Shown here one piece after another: positions 45,801 through 57,211 of a stretch of DNA of 60,000 nucleotides. A program made the translations under genes and the position numbers. This stretch comes from Takakia lepidozioides. Lineage: Eukaryota; Streptophyta; Takakiopsida; Takakiales; Takakiaceae. The first letter of the stretch is position 1, and the number at the start of each line of letters is the position of its first letter. Under the pieces are notes generated by a model. That model did not search any database. It saw nothing but the letters and a program-made list of their open reading frames with translations, and was not told where the DNA came from. The stretch spans positions 32,781,053-32,841,052 of the forward strand of contig CM060732.1 in assembly GCA_030704615.1 (NCBI GenBank), in the 5' to 3' direction.

Positions 45801-48102
45801 TCACCCTCTTCTCTTGCAGGCAAGTCTCTAAGCTCCAGGCTTTTGTTACCATGTCATTCTTTTGAATTGCTTGGCTGAGGACTGCACCTAAGCTTACCCC
45901 TATGAAGTGGGAAATGGAACTCTGGAGCTTTCAAAGCTGGTGTCAGTGCCTTGGATGTGTCTTCTGTGATCAGCCATTGAACAATTACAAAGGTCTTACT
46001 TAATGCAGAGTATCCTTCAAAGCTCAGAGCAGGTATATTAGGGTGCATATTTGGATCACAACGGTTAGCGTTTACAGGAATTAGAATATGGTTCTGAATA
46101 TATGTTGGTGGAATGTTTGTGGGGGAGCAGTTACTATCTGAAGAGCTGGTGTGTGAGCCTGAAGATATCTGTGACTTTGAACTTCAAGTTTGTGACACCC
46201 AGCCTGGTGTTCTCGGCGGGGCTCTTAAGGAGTTTGTTTTTTCTGGACGCCTGGACAACCTCTGCATGTCTTTCTGCTCTCTGAAGGTAAGGGGAAAATA
46301 CATGGCTGTCATTGAAGCTTCATGTGGAATGGGGTCTAAATTCGTGTCATGGAGTTCTGCTGCTTGAGATATGTAAAGGGTCAGTACATTTTCTGTTCCC
46401 ATTGCAGGCAACTCTGTCTCTGTCTCTCCCACCCCTACCCCGAACTAATTGTTTATATCAGGGTAAGTCCCACCACTGGAGTGAGCCCCTCACAAAGGTA
46501 GTGTCTGTTCCTTGTTCCGCCCAGACTGGGCACTGGGTGTATGGCTACAAGGCTACGGAAAACAGCGACTGCCCCCCCAGACCCCAATCCTGCTTATCTA
46601 TGTAAATCTACGAAGCGTGTTAGTTTGAGTTGGTTTGGCATTGACTATGGTGTCTCCAGGGTTGTAGACTTCAGACTTCTACTTGTGTCCAGGATCTTAT
46701 TCAGCCTCTTTTCACACGTGTGATGTACCAATGTCTCCAGGCTCTCATTGATGCATCATCAGACAAAGAGGCACTGGAGGAGGAGAGGGGAATCTGGATG
46801 GTGGCCCTGTTTGACCATGAAGAGGTGGGGTCCAACTCTGCGCAGGGGGCGGGGTCTCCAGTACTGGTTGATGCGCTACAGCGTGTCACTACAAATTTTG
46901 GAGAACCCTTGACCCAGGTAACTGCTAGCTTCTAAACTGGTAGGTTTAGCTGTAGCCGCTCCCTGTATTCTTGTGGAGCAACAATTGGAACAGTCGTGGT
47001 GCTGTTGCTGAACAGCCACCTTGTGGGACAGTCAGATTTGAGGTCCTCACTCAGTAGTCTCTGGAGTGGTTTTATAGTCTCTTTGAGTCTTGATTCTTGG
47101 TAAACTGGAGTCCACCAAGTCCCGAGGTTTACATTATGCAACTTTCCAGCCATGGTGAATTCAACACTGCCATCATCTTCTTCCAAATATAGCTCATATA
47201 CCCTTGGAAGCTCTTGTCAAGCATAAATGTTTGTGTAGCTTCCTTTGTTGTTTCTTGGATCTATGAAGTGAGTTTGTGGGTTTTCGGCTTTGGTGTCTAG
47301 GGTCTTGTTGAGAGAGCAATTCAGCAAAGCTTTTTGGTGTCTGCAGACATGGCCCACTGCTTGCATCCCAATTATCAGGTACATCTTTTCTCTTTGTCCT
47401 TGTCTTATGATTGTAACTGTACCTCTCCATTACCTTTTTGCAGGCTCTATCCTGTGACTGGGGGTGGGGATATCATGTGTGGGGTTAGTTGCAAACTGGC
47501 ATCCCTTTGCTCAGATAAGTGGGATCTGGTTTCTGTGTGGCAATGCAGGACAAGCACGAGGAGAATCACCAACCCAAGATGCATAAGGGTCTGGTGATAA
47601 AACATAATGCTAATCAGCGCTATGCCACCAATGCTATCACCGCCTTTCTTTTTCGCGAAGTAGCAAAACTTCACAACCTTCCCACACAGGTGACTCATCA
47701 CACCTATGGCTCTTTCTTCTATTGTTGTCTTGATCTGGAATCCCCCTGTCAAGCACATGGACTACATACCACTGCACAAACACCTCACACTAGAGAATCT
47801 ATGAACATCTTTAACAAATGGAAAGCAAGAGTTTGCAGGTCGAAGATGCTAACCTTCATTGTTTCTGTTGCGTGAAGGATTTTGTGGTGAGAAATGACAT
47901 GCCATGCGGGTCTACAATAGGCCCTATTTTGGCCAGCGGTGTGGGCATCCGCACAGTGGATGTTGGGGCGCCGCAGCTGTCCATGCACAGTGTGCGTGAA
48001 ATGTGTGGCGTCGACGATGTGGCCCACTCTTACCACCATTTCAAGGCTTTCTTTGAAGAGTTTTCTTTGCTAGATGCACAACTCAAGGTTGATGAACCTT
48101 GA
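42875..48102 (+). CDS. Aspartyl aminopeptidase (M18 family), 11 exons
   Basis: Exons 42875-42944, 43781-43916, 44209-44287, 44551-44762, 45177-45246, 45679-45819, 46131-46286, 46741-46917, 47301-47378, 47549-47689 and 47878-48102 encode 494 residues; all phases close. M18 metal and catalytic motifs are complete: GAHTDSP (His82), SGRLDNL (Asp278), FDHEEVGS (Glu315, Glu316), VSADMAH (Asp363) and LSMHSVRE (His457). The family is a dodecameric di-zinc enzyme that removes N-terminal Asp or Glu from peptides, in cytosol or vacuole; no clear transit peptide precedes the [14 protein letters not shown] start. Exon 6 ends CAG|GCAAGT, so intron 6 is GC-AG. An alternative in-frame acceptor at 47839 would add [13 protein letters not shown] before DFVVRND. 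Intron 7 carries repeat copy D (46435-46575). Confidence 0.96.
46435..46575 (-). repeat. Dispersed intronic repeat family, copy D
   Basis: The blocks CTAATTGTTTATA, GAGTGAGCCCCTCACA, GGTAGTGTCTGTTCC, TTCCGCCCAGACTGGGCAC and GGCTACAAGGCTAC match copy B at 24835-24960 in order and orientation. It lies in intron 7 of the aminopeptidase gene. Confidence 0.75.
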
Positions 48103-48609
48103 AGGATGTGAGGTCATCGACAATTCATCAGAGACTTCCAATGGCGAGCAAGGCAAAAGCCCCTAACTTCAGACAGCACACAAAAGTGCAAATGTAAAGA
48201 TTTTCTAACAAAAGCACAAAAGAGACAGGGACCCTTCATAATTTGTTGGTCATGCTAATTACCAGACCAGTAAAGGTTGTCAAACCATCTTCAGAAATCA
48301 AACAATGCAACAAGCATATCCCTCTCTTTACCTCTCTACCTTCATGACAAGCAAAGCATAGCTCCAGATATCCTCAACAACCATAGCCTTTCAAGCATCA
48401 TGTTTCCATGATGGAAAAGTTGTGAGCTCTTTGCAATCTGCAATGGAAACTGGAGCAGTGTGAATGCTGGCACATGACAGATGCTTCACAAGTAAGCTGT
48501 CAATGTCTCTAGACTTCCTTGAGGCTTCCACAATCTTCTTCAACAAACCCCTCAATACTGAAGTTCTTGCTTGTGGATTCCAGTAGTGCGAGAGAGAATG
48601 TGTCATTCA

Positions 48610-49203
48610 TTTTGCAGGATACACTCCCATTTCTCTTCTCTTTTCTTTTCTCTTCTCTTCTCTTCCTCATTAATTTCTGTGATGGATGCACACCAAAGCA
48701 CATTCCCAATTCTCTTCTTTTCTCCTCTTTTCTCTTCTCTTCTCTTCCTCAATTTCTGTGATGGATGCACACCTAAGCACATTCCCAATTCTCTTCTCTT
48801 CTCTTCCTTGCTCATTCATTTCTGTGATGGATGCGCACACCTAAGCACATTCCCAATTCTTTTCTTTTCTTTTCTCTTTCCTCTTCTCTCCTCTTCTCTT
48901 GCTCATTCATTTCTGTGATGGATGCACACCTAAGCACATTCCCAATTCTTTTCTTTTCTTTTCTCTTTCCTCTTCTCTCCTCTTCTCTTGCTCATTCATT
49001 TCTGTGATGGATGCACACCTAAGCACATTCCCAATTCTCTTCTTTTCTTTTCTCTTTTCTCTTCTCGTCTCTTCTCTTGCTCACTCATTTCTGTGATGGA
49101 TGCACACTAAAGCACATTCCCAATTCTCTTCTTTTCTCTTGTCTTCTCTTCTCTTCCTCATCATGGCTGTGATGGATGTACACCTAAGCACATTCCAAGG
49201 TCT
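48610..49203. repeat. Minisatellite of CT-rich units, about 7 copies of 60-92 bp
   Basis: Each unit has a fixed part (TTTCTGTGATGGATGCACAC, CTAAGCACATTCCCAATTCT) followed by a variable TTCTCTTCTC tract. Units start near 48668, 48749, 48811, 48903, 48992, 49081 and 49158; the units from 48811 to about 49080 are nearly identical, and the last is diverged. The array fills the gap between the aminopeptidase 3' end and FBPase. Long open frames through it are low-complexity artefacts. Confidence 0.92.
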
Positions 49204-49431
49204 CTTGCTTATTCTTGGCTACTTTGAAGATTTGGGTGTACAGATGGCAGGAAGGCAGTGATAGAAGGAGTGTTATCTTACTTGTGTGGAGCCCACACAC
49301 AGAAACCCAAAGAGCACACGGGCCACAAACGCAGTCTCTCCCTCGTCTTCTCTCTCTCTCCATCTCTCACTAGTCCACTGAGAGTCCCACCTCACTGCAA
49401 CGCACTGAGAGCAGCGGGGCTAGCTCCAGCT

Positions 49432-52162
49432 ATGGCCGCAGCAACAGCGCTTTCTCGGGCCCAGCTCTTGTCGGCTGTAGCTTCCAGCTCGGGGAGCTCC
49501 TCCAAGCTCGGTCCCGTTAGTCCCAATGCCCGGTCTCTAGCTGCCTCCTCGCTCCATGGCTGCCTTGCGGGCCTTCGCTCTGGATCCGCTCAATTCAGGC
49601 GGCAGAGTGGGCCTGTCGTGAGGGCTGCGGTGAGTGTGGAACCTCCCGCTCCCAAGCAACAACAGAAACGAAGCCAGTACGACATTCAGACCTTCACAGG
49701 ATGGCTGCTAAAACAAGAACAAGTGGGAGTGATAGATGCAGAATTGACCATTGTCTTGTCCAGCATCGCACTTGCTTGCAAGCAGATTGCGTCTCTGGTG
49801 CAGAGAGCCGGAATCTCCAATATGACGGGCGTGCAGGGAGCTGTTAATGTGCAGGGGGAGGATCAGAAGAAGCTGGATGTTATCTCTAACGAGGTGAATT
49901 CACATTCTCTCTTTCTTGTTGGGGATGTTGCCTCAGAGGAGCTAGTGATGTCCTCTGCCATTTTTGGAGTAAGCTTGAAGGGAATTCTTTGGGTATCTTC
50001 GCTGATTTCTTTCTCCGCCATTGTAACGCTGCAACGCTTTTCTTAACACTTGTTGCTGTCCATCTCTAGCTCTTTGGTTCCTCCACTTTATTCTCTGGCG
50101 GATTGCTGCGTTGTCTGTCTCTTCTGCTTCTGAACCAGAGTGCTTCAGCTGCCTCTAACAGTTGTAGGAACTATACACGTCTAACTACAAGTCGAATTTT
50201 GAACAAGCTGATGTCTTTGTCCGTCATTGAATTCCCTTCGGTCAACTCGCTGTTTGATCGATTTTCCATTGGTAAATCTTCTCCGGGAAACACCTCCCCA
50301 TGAGCTTTGTTTGACCTCCTCGCCTGCCTACGTTGCTATTGACTTGCTTGCACGTTTTTGGTGCGGGACGCATTATTCCAGACATAAAAAGAGGTAAGGA
50401 TGGTGGAATCTATCAGAGTACTCAATGGATTCTTGGTGGGAATTCAAACCTTTTTATTTGCCTGTTGTTGTTTGTGCCCGTTGAGGGAAGTAGCCGTATT
50501 CCCTATCATGCTCCCTTCTTACAGTCCTGTGTACCTGGATGGAATTCTCGCCCGAGCAGGTTACAACCACTATGTCTTGATATATTGAAATGGGTGGTTG
50601 CGAGCAGGTTTTCTCTAGCTGCCTTCGTTCAAGTGGGCGGACAGGCATCATTGCTTCCGAGGAGGAAGACACACCTGTCGCTGTAGAGGAGAGTTACTCA
50701 GGCAACTACATCGTGGTGTTTGATCCCTTGGACGGCTCGTCGAATATTGATGCTGCTGTGTCGACAGGATCCATCTTTGGTATCTACAGACCCAATGAGG
50801 AGTGCCTGGCAGACCTAGGCGACAACCCCACAGTATGAATGTTCTATCCTCTTGCTTCCTTGTCATCACCTTATCTCATATGAATTCATTACTTGCCATA
50901 GTCTGGGCCCATCTCTCTGCCTTTTTCGCAGTCTTCCTCTTTAGGCTCCACTACTGCAGAGCAATGAAGCTGAGAGATGTATTCCCTTCTGGCAGTCTCC
51001 ATCATTCTTTGAGTACATACTCAACTACACTTCCCAGTGGTACTGTTGGGCACATTCTGCTCGATTAACTAGTTTCTAAGATGAAAGATTGGGCAGTTAA
51101 ACTCAAAAAATATTTTATGGGCAGATCCCCAACTGTTCATTAGGAAATTTCAATAACACAAGAATCTATTAGTCAGTAGACTTCGTTCTAGCAATTACTA
51201 TAGTAAGTTCTTAGGTTTCTCTTTCATGCTACAGCCGCCATCTAACCTCTTTTGTTCCCTTTACTTCCTCATTTACTTCTCTTCCTCTCTCTTTTAACTG
51301 AGTATATCATCATTTTCGCAGATGGATGATGTGGCACAGAACTGTGTTGTGAATGTGTGTCAACCAGGCAACAACCTCTTGTCTGCTGGTTACTGCATGT
51401 ACTCTAGTTCTGTTATATTGGTTCTTTCTGTTGGAAAGGGAGTTTTTGGCTTCACACTTGATCCTCTTTACGGAGAATTTGTTCTCACGCACGAAGAGGT
51501 CAAAATCCCCAAGAGTGGGAAGATCTACTCCTTCAACGAAGGTAACTATGCGCTCTGGGACGACAAACTCAAAAAGTATGTTGATGATCTGAAGGACCCA
51601 GGACCCAGCAATAAACCATACACTGCTCGTTACATTGGTAGTCTCGTAGGAGACTTTCACAGGACGATGTTGTATGGAGGGATCTATGGCTACCCACCTG
51701 ATAAGAAGAGCAAGACTGGGAAGTTGAGACTCTTGTATGAGTGTGCACCCATGAGTTACTTGGCAGAACAGGCCGGTGGAAAGGGTTCCGATGGGTACAG
51801 AAGAATTTTGGATATTGAGCCTGAGCAGGTACACCACTGATTCCAAGCTGACCTGTAAGAATGAACCTATGATCTCAAATATGATGTATCTAGCAGTTTG
51901 TTCACAGCAGACAAAGAAGAGAGCCTGGAAGATAGGATCAGAAAGAAATGGAGAGAGAGGGAGAGAGGATGCTCTTATTTGATCTTGTCACAGATAAATT
52001 CCATCCTCAGCACCTATGTGTGGCAGAATGTGTCCAGGTTCAGTTGAAGGTAGGACTTCTCACTGGATATGTGGTGTTGTGTTGTGGCAGATACATCAAA
52101 GAGTACCGCTATTTGTTGGTAGCACAGAAGAGGTGGAGAAGCTTGAGAGATACTTAGCTTAA
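49432..52162 (+). CDS. Chloroplast fructose-1,6-bisphosphatase, redox-regulated type, 4 exons
   Basis: Exons 49432-49893, 50608-50832, 51322-51828 and 52091-52162 encode 421 residues with closing phases. The first about 65 residues are Ala/Ser/Arg-rich and end near VVRAAVSVE, a typical stromal transit peptide. Catalytic and metal motifs are present: VFDPLDGSSNID, then YSFNEGNY, RYIGSLVGDFHR, GGIYGYP and LLYECAPMSYLAEQAGG. Cys220, Cys237 and Cys242 sit where the thioredoxin-f-regulated cysteines of plastid FBPase lie (EEC, QNC, NVC; spacing 17 and 5), so light activation is expected. The enzyme converts fructose 1,6-bisphosphate to fructose 6-phosphate in the Calvin cycle. The regulatory loop is about two to three residues shorter than in pea or spinach. 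The intergenic stretch 52163-53288 downstream has no gene. Confidence 0.97.
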
Positions 52163-53288
52163 CTTGTTTATACCGAGTTCAACTTTCTATCACCAGTGGC
52201 CCACAGGAAGATTGCAACTAGAGTAAAGTGGTTTCTATTAGCTCTCTGATTGCCTTGTCTGGGGTGGGTGGGTCAGCATTGTAACATGGGTTGAGGTTCT
52301 GATCCAATTCATTGCGTTTTCACACATTCTAGGTGCGTAATTAGTCTTTTTTCATCAGGTCCACGTTAATCTCTTCTGGAGCCCCTGCAGTTTCCTCGAT
52401 TTGGCGTTCTCTCATCCTTCATCTTCCTGCTCTGTAAAGCCAATTTGTATCTTCAATTCCTTTAAGAGAAAAAGAAGCGTGCACGGAGGCCCTTCAATGG
52501 GAGAATTCCTCAATTCAATTCAATGTGAGAATGCCTCATTAATCACAGTTGGTTCCGAACAATACAATTCAGCGAACTCGATCTCTATTGCTTCGCGACA
52601 TCACGAACTCTGTTCGGAAGGCCATATTGGACACATTTCAGTGTGTCAGCGTGAAGTGATAGTTTCCACTTGGCTTGGCAAGCCAATGTGTTCAGTGTAA
52701 CCAAATGACTGTTTTCCTTGTATGGTACAGTCTGGCTCATGTGTATGTTGCATGTTTTAATACAGGGATCCAACTCTCTTTGTTTCAAAAGGTCCATGTG
52801 ATGACTCTCTCCAAAAGAGTTTTCAGAAGAATTGCCCAGCAGCCATTCTGTTTCAATTTGTTTGCATATGGTGTCAAACTTGATTCGGGCCATCATATTG
52901 CAAGCTGATAATCTTGGCAAGTGGAAGAAAGACTCAGGGGCTTCTCACATTCGCCAAAGAAAAAGGGGTTATAAGTCAGACCATCATGCTTGCACCGTGT
53001 CTGCTATTGTGGTGCCTTGCTGGGAGATTTCAAGGATATTATAAATCAATGACAATCCACTGATAAATATTCCACAAGGACGGCGGAACGTCATCTCCCT
53101 GAATTCCAAGCATCTGCGCGTGTGTGTGTGGAGCTCCTTTAAGGAGGTTGACAGGAAGAGCACAACGTGTTGGGTACCTCCTGTTTCTCTTTCATGCAAT
53201 TCCTGAGCCTCCTGACTAACCCACCGCACTTGTCTTCGTAGGAAAGGGGCGTTGTGGTTTGTTTCTCTTGCCACGCAAGGCTGCCACA

Positions 53289-54327
53289 ATGTCCCTTCTC
53301 TCTTGTCCTCAACCAGTTTCTCTCTATGTGGGTTTCCCGACTGTGGGTTCCTCTTTCCCACATCATGTCCAACATAGATACGTCATCGAATCCTTCCCAA
53401 ACCAAAGACTTTGCTCTCGGATCTCTGCAATCTCTGTTTCTGTTTTCTCGCAATGTGGATTGTTTGACAATGCCTCGTCGTTTTATAAAATCCGTGGTGC
53501 TAAGACCTTCGGTGGAGTTGAGAGAAGGGCCCGTGAAGGAGGAGAAATAGGTAGATCCCGCATGTATGCGCAGGTGCAAGGGAGCTTTGACGGTGATGGA
53601 CTGGCGGTGACTGATTTGCGGAATCTACCTGAAGCATCCTCGCCCCCAATGATGGAGGAGACAAGGGATCCATTGCCGCTGGGTGATGCGGCTAAGTTAT
53701 CAGAGAGGGCAGGAATAGAAAGTGTTTCTCCATCAGCTTTGTCTGAGGAAGAAGCCCGGCAAGCCCTGTTATTTGAACAAGGTAAGACAAACACTTTTCG
53801 AATTGAATTTGAGTTGTTCTGCGCTTCTCTCTTGTTTTCCTGTGATTGCTATAGCGATTTTGTCAACAAGCAATCCCTGACTGTTAAACCTCGCCCCAGG
53901 TACGTCAGCGAGGGATTCTTCAAAGAAGTCATTCGAAGGGGCCGGTCCGTCGGTCGAAGAAGCTAAGCAGGCTGCAGGGCTCTATAAACGAACTATAACT
54001 ATTCCATTGAAAAAGGGGAAAGGTCGAGTGATTGCAGATATGCTTATGATCTATGGGGGCCTGCTTGATCGACCATTTGGAAGCGGGACCATGATAGCGG
54101 CTGCCGGAGGCGCAGTGGTAGAACGTGTGCAATTGGAGGTTGAGAAACTTCGAGGACAAGATTCTGTAGATGAGCAATTGTTGTTTGAGGTCGTTAGATT
54201 GATTCGGCTCCTGGAGATGGACTTGAAGCTCGTAAGCGCAGCTCAAAAGGAAGCAACTTTGCTAGAAAGGCTGGAGCAAGCAAAAAAGCATTGCCGACAG
54301 GCTGTTGTTTTATCGAATTCAATATAG
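53289..54327 (+). CDS. Plastid-targeted protein of unknown function, 2 exons
   Basis: Exons 53289-53781 and 53900-54327 join in phase (G from g|gt) to give 306 residues. The first ATG in the open frame is at 53289. The N-terminal about 100 residues are rich in Ser, Arg and Phe with almost no acidic residues, as in a transit peptide. A low-complexity acidic linker follows (LSEEEARQALLFEQ). The C-terminal about 125 residues look folded: an EEAKQAAGLYKRTI helix, the basic strand IPLKKGKGRVIADMLMIYGG, a Gly/Ala-rich segment GSGTMIAAAGGAVVER, then amphipathic helices (LLFEVVRLIRLLEMDLKLVSAAQKE) to a His-Cys-Arg tail. I do not recognise the family. The 119-bp intron is GT-AG. Confidence 0.8.
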
Positions 54328-55029
54328 ACTGCGTAGTTTAATTATCCTCCAAGCGGGTATATGATCCATCCTGGTCCCTCTTTTTCCAGTCCCATCCGTT
54401 CTATTCAGAGGACGAGGACTACAGTAGCAGTGCTGGGTAGCAGGGGCTGCACATTACCTGGTATGCAATGTCAGAGCCTATCTAGCTGGATTTCCTCAAA
54501 CAATAACGAGGAACAGTCCGGCCCAGGTTGATAGTTTTGTACTAGCCTTAAAAGATACTCCTTGAGAAATGTATCTTCATAAAGCCCGGCTTGTTTTGGA
54601 CTCTGATCATGTAAGTATGAGGCAAATTTTATGTATCACTTCGGTATATGAGATGTGGGAGTTACTTCCACACTCACCCATCACAAGTTAGGCGTCTTGC
54701 GGAGGTGCAGCGAACATGTGAATGGCCACTATCTGGATTGCCAGGAGATGAAGACTCGTCTTTGGATCTGTTATCAATTTTCCACTTGCAGCATGGTCCT
54801 CTATCAATTCCTTTGTAACATCACAGTCCTTAACATCCAGTTTTTCTATAAGCTTGTCAACGATGCTGATGATCTGATGATCTGACCGATCTGTCTATGG
54901 ATGAATTAGAATTGTAGGAAGAATCTGAGGTTTTCCTTGGGATGCCACTAGTTTACGTATGGCTTATATCCTTTGACTTTCCTGTCTAGGTTAGCTGTTA
55001 TGGATATGCTTCCTTTGACGCTTTTTTCA
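54328..55029. other. Intergenic; no gene seen
   Basis: This is the 3' flank of the plastid-targeted gene. Only short frames are present and no motif was recognised. Confidence 0.4.
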
Positions 55030-55112
55030 TGGTTTGTGTCTAGGGTTTGTTGAGAGAAAGCATTTCGGTGTCTGTAGACATGTCTCGCTGCTCGTGTCCG
55101 AATTATGGTTCC
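55030..55112 (+). pseudogene. Degenerate copy of aminopeptidase exon 9
   Basis: TGGTTTGTGTCTAGGG, TTGTTGAGAGA, then TTTCGGTGTCTG.AGACATG, then CCGAATTAT aligns block by block with 47287-47378, including the intron acceptor before the exon. Small deletions break the frame. No neighbouring aminopeptidase exon was found in 54,900-55,300, so it is an isolated duplicated fragment. Confidence 0.6.
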
Positions 55113-56006
55113 ACTGTTATCTTTCTCCCTGTTCTACGACAAATCACCAAGGGAATTGAACTTGAAAACCACAGCTTGCAGCACTACACCTTCATCCACC
55201 CACCGGGTATGTTTGGGGCCAGCTAGAGTCAGACTCGCAAATGAAAGACTGTAAAGGTTGGGTTGTGTCAAAGAGCTCCAGATTTGTGCAAGCCTTTCTC
55301 CATGGGCCACACCCACCGAGGCCATTATACTCAGAACTCAACATCCAGCAGGAAGACATGTACTGCTAAGCACCTTCCCTCTTCAGCACGCCAAAACCTT
55401 TTCAACTTTCAGCAATTTTACTGGAATTTGGTTGCCCAGGGCCAAAGTACACACCACATCCAGAACTCCTTGAGGATCTGCCAGGAATCCTGTGATTTGG
55501 CCTTCACCATACGGTAGTTCAATGGGATTCATCTTCCTGCATAATACACAGTCCAAATATATTGTAAAAGACAATTAAACATATAGATTTAGCTCAATTT
55601 GCCCCCGCCATCCAGCTGAGATTTAAAGCATGTTGTATTTGATATTCCGCCGCTGTTGCTTCACAAGTAAATTACATGTGGTTCAACTACCAGTTGCCTG
55701 TCCAGGTATTGCCATTTGTCTATTGAGTTTGAGAAGCAGGTGTCTGGTCTGCTTTCAAATGCCAAGTTCAACTAGGGTTCCTGTGAGTTTGTCAGTTCTC
55801 CCACACTCCATTTCAAGGGGGCATTTATCATGGCTGATCAATCCAGTTACCCTGAATATACATTCAAACATTGTGCCTTCATGCTCCTCACATTAAAGCC
55901 CTCCTCATCTTCATAGGGTTTTGTAGTTGTCATTTAGCATTGCGGAGGTGGTTGTTGAGATCTGTCATTGTCTGACTAGAAATTGATGGGTGTGAACGGT
56001 TGGCAG
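55113..56006. other. Intergenic; no gene supported
   Basis: A minus-strand open stretch at 55383-55574 reads PYGEGQITGFLADPQGVLDV but has no recognised family and no flanking coding exon. The rest is non-coding as far as I can see. Confidence 0.35.
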
Positions 56007-57211
56007 TCAAATGGGTGCTCTGAGACCCAGACCAAGATTTGTCTTAGCATCTCACATTACCACCCAGTGACAACCATCCTGGAAAGGTGCGTCCAACTTG
56101 TTCATGCCCACAAAGCGAGATGGCGACTTAGAACTATACCAAGGAGGAGCATTGTGCATTTTGGCTGTCAAAACATGTACTGCTGCACCCAAGTTTGACA
56201 CCAAATTTTCATCAATGAGGTACAACATTATAGTTTACTTCGAGCTGGTTATGGTTGCCAAATCTTTCAAATCGCAATGCTAAGGGTACTATAAATCAGG
56301 GACTATGACAGGGTTGAGTGTTTGATAGTGCAAAGGCGTTGTGGCAGTACATTGATGTCATGGGAGATGGATGCCTTTGCAAAAAAGACGCAAGGCAGGG
56401 GGCATATGCAACGATGTTGAAGTAAGTTCCAACTGTTTTGAGAACACAATAAGCCTTTGTAAGAGGTATACCAGATGCTAACAAGCAGCCGGAGCGGCAT
56501 AGTATGTTGCAGTTGATGAACTTTGTGATTTACTAGCCGTTATCAGTTCACAACATAGAGTGCCTGATACTTGGTAGTAAGGGAAACATTTTGGAGCTCA
56601 ATTCAAATCCAGCAAGAAGTTGTGCACAAAATCCATCCCGAAACACTGTTTTGTCGCATCAGTGAGCTAATCCCAAAGACCATGAAGACCAAAAGATGTT
56701 GGGAACAGGGAGAGGAGACATTGCTGACAACTGAAAGTGGGTTCGCTGGGGTGGGTGGCACCTTCATGAACATATGATGAAGAAAGAAGTTGAAGTCCCT
56801 GAGCTGTGGCCTGCTGCTACCACAGATGCTGAGGCTAATGATGAAGAGCAGGAGGAGGAGGATGTCGAGAGGGCTCCTCTGGCGGAGCGTCTGTTGGATG
56901 GAGCAGCTGAGAGGGTGCCATACTGGAGAACGTGCATCAGCTGCAAATGCAGGTTTAATGCTGTCAGCTTCAATGCTGACTTCTGGTTGGCAACTCGTGC
57001 TCTCCCTGCTGCCATTGATCCGCAGCAGCTGCCACAACAGCAAGCGCTCGCAAGAGCTAGAGCAGTAGCACAGGGTAGGGTGGCAGTGCAACAACAGTCT
57101 ACTGATCGTGGCTTGATTTTGTTGGCTATCGCTCTCACCGTGGTCATCATTGCACTCTTTATGAAGAAGCGGATGAAGTCATCAGGGGTACCCGATGTTG
57201 TACCTCAGTAA
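56007..57211 (+). pseudogene. Decayed UBC32/33/34-type (UBE2J) E2 ubiquitin-conjugating enzyme
   Basis: From 56007, just after an AG, the sequence reads SNGCSETQTKICLSISHYHP, the segment holding the E2 active-site Cys. A frame jump and a stop (TGA for the Trp of HWQPSW) follow, then QPSWK and, after a gap, LFMPTKRDGD, then AVKTCTAAPKFDT. The UBC fold is therefore broken, and its N-terminal third was not found. Downstream an intact 145-codon frame (56777-57211) carries an acidic linker, Gln/Ala-rich ALARARAVAQGRVAVQQQ and a C-terminal membrane anchor (LILLAIALTVVIIALFMKKR), as in ER-anchored UBC32-34. Intact members act in ER-associated degradation. The C-terminal frame could survive as a separate protein, but I consider that unlikely. 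Confidence 0.65.

Noticed and set aside
48519-49096. Long frames in the CT-rich minisatellite
   Set aside because: Translations are Ser/Leu/Phe repeats produced by the tandem units.
48610-49203. CRISPR-like repeat-spacer array
   Set aside because: Spacers are low-complexity TTCTC tracts that vary only in length, and the locus is eukaryotic; it is a minisatellite.
55383-55574. Minus-strand frame with EGQITGFLADPQG
   Set aside because: Plausible composition but no family recognised, no flanking exons and no start context.
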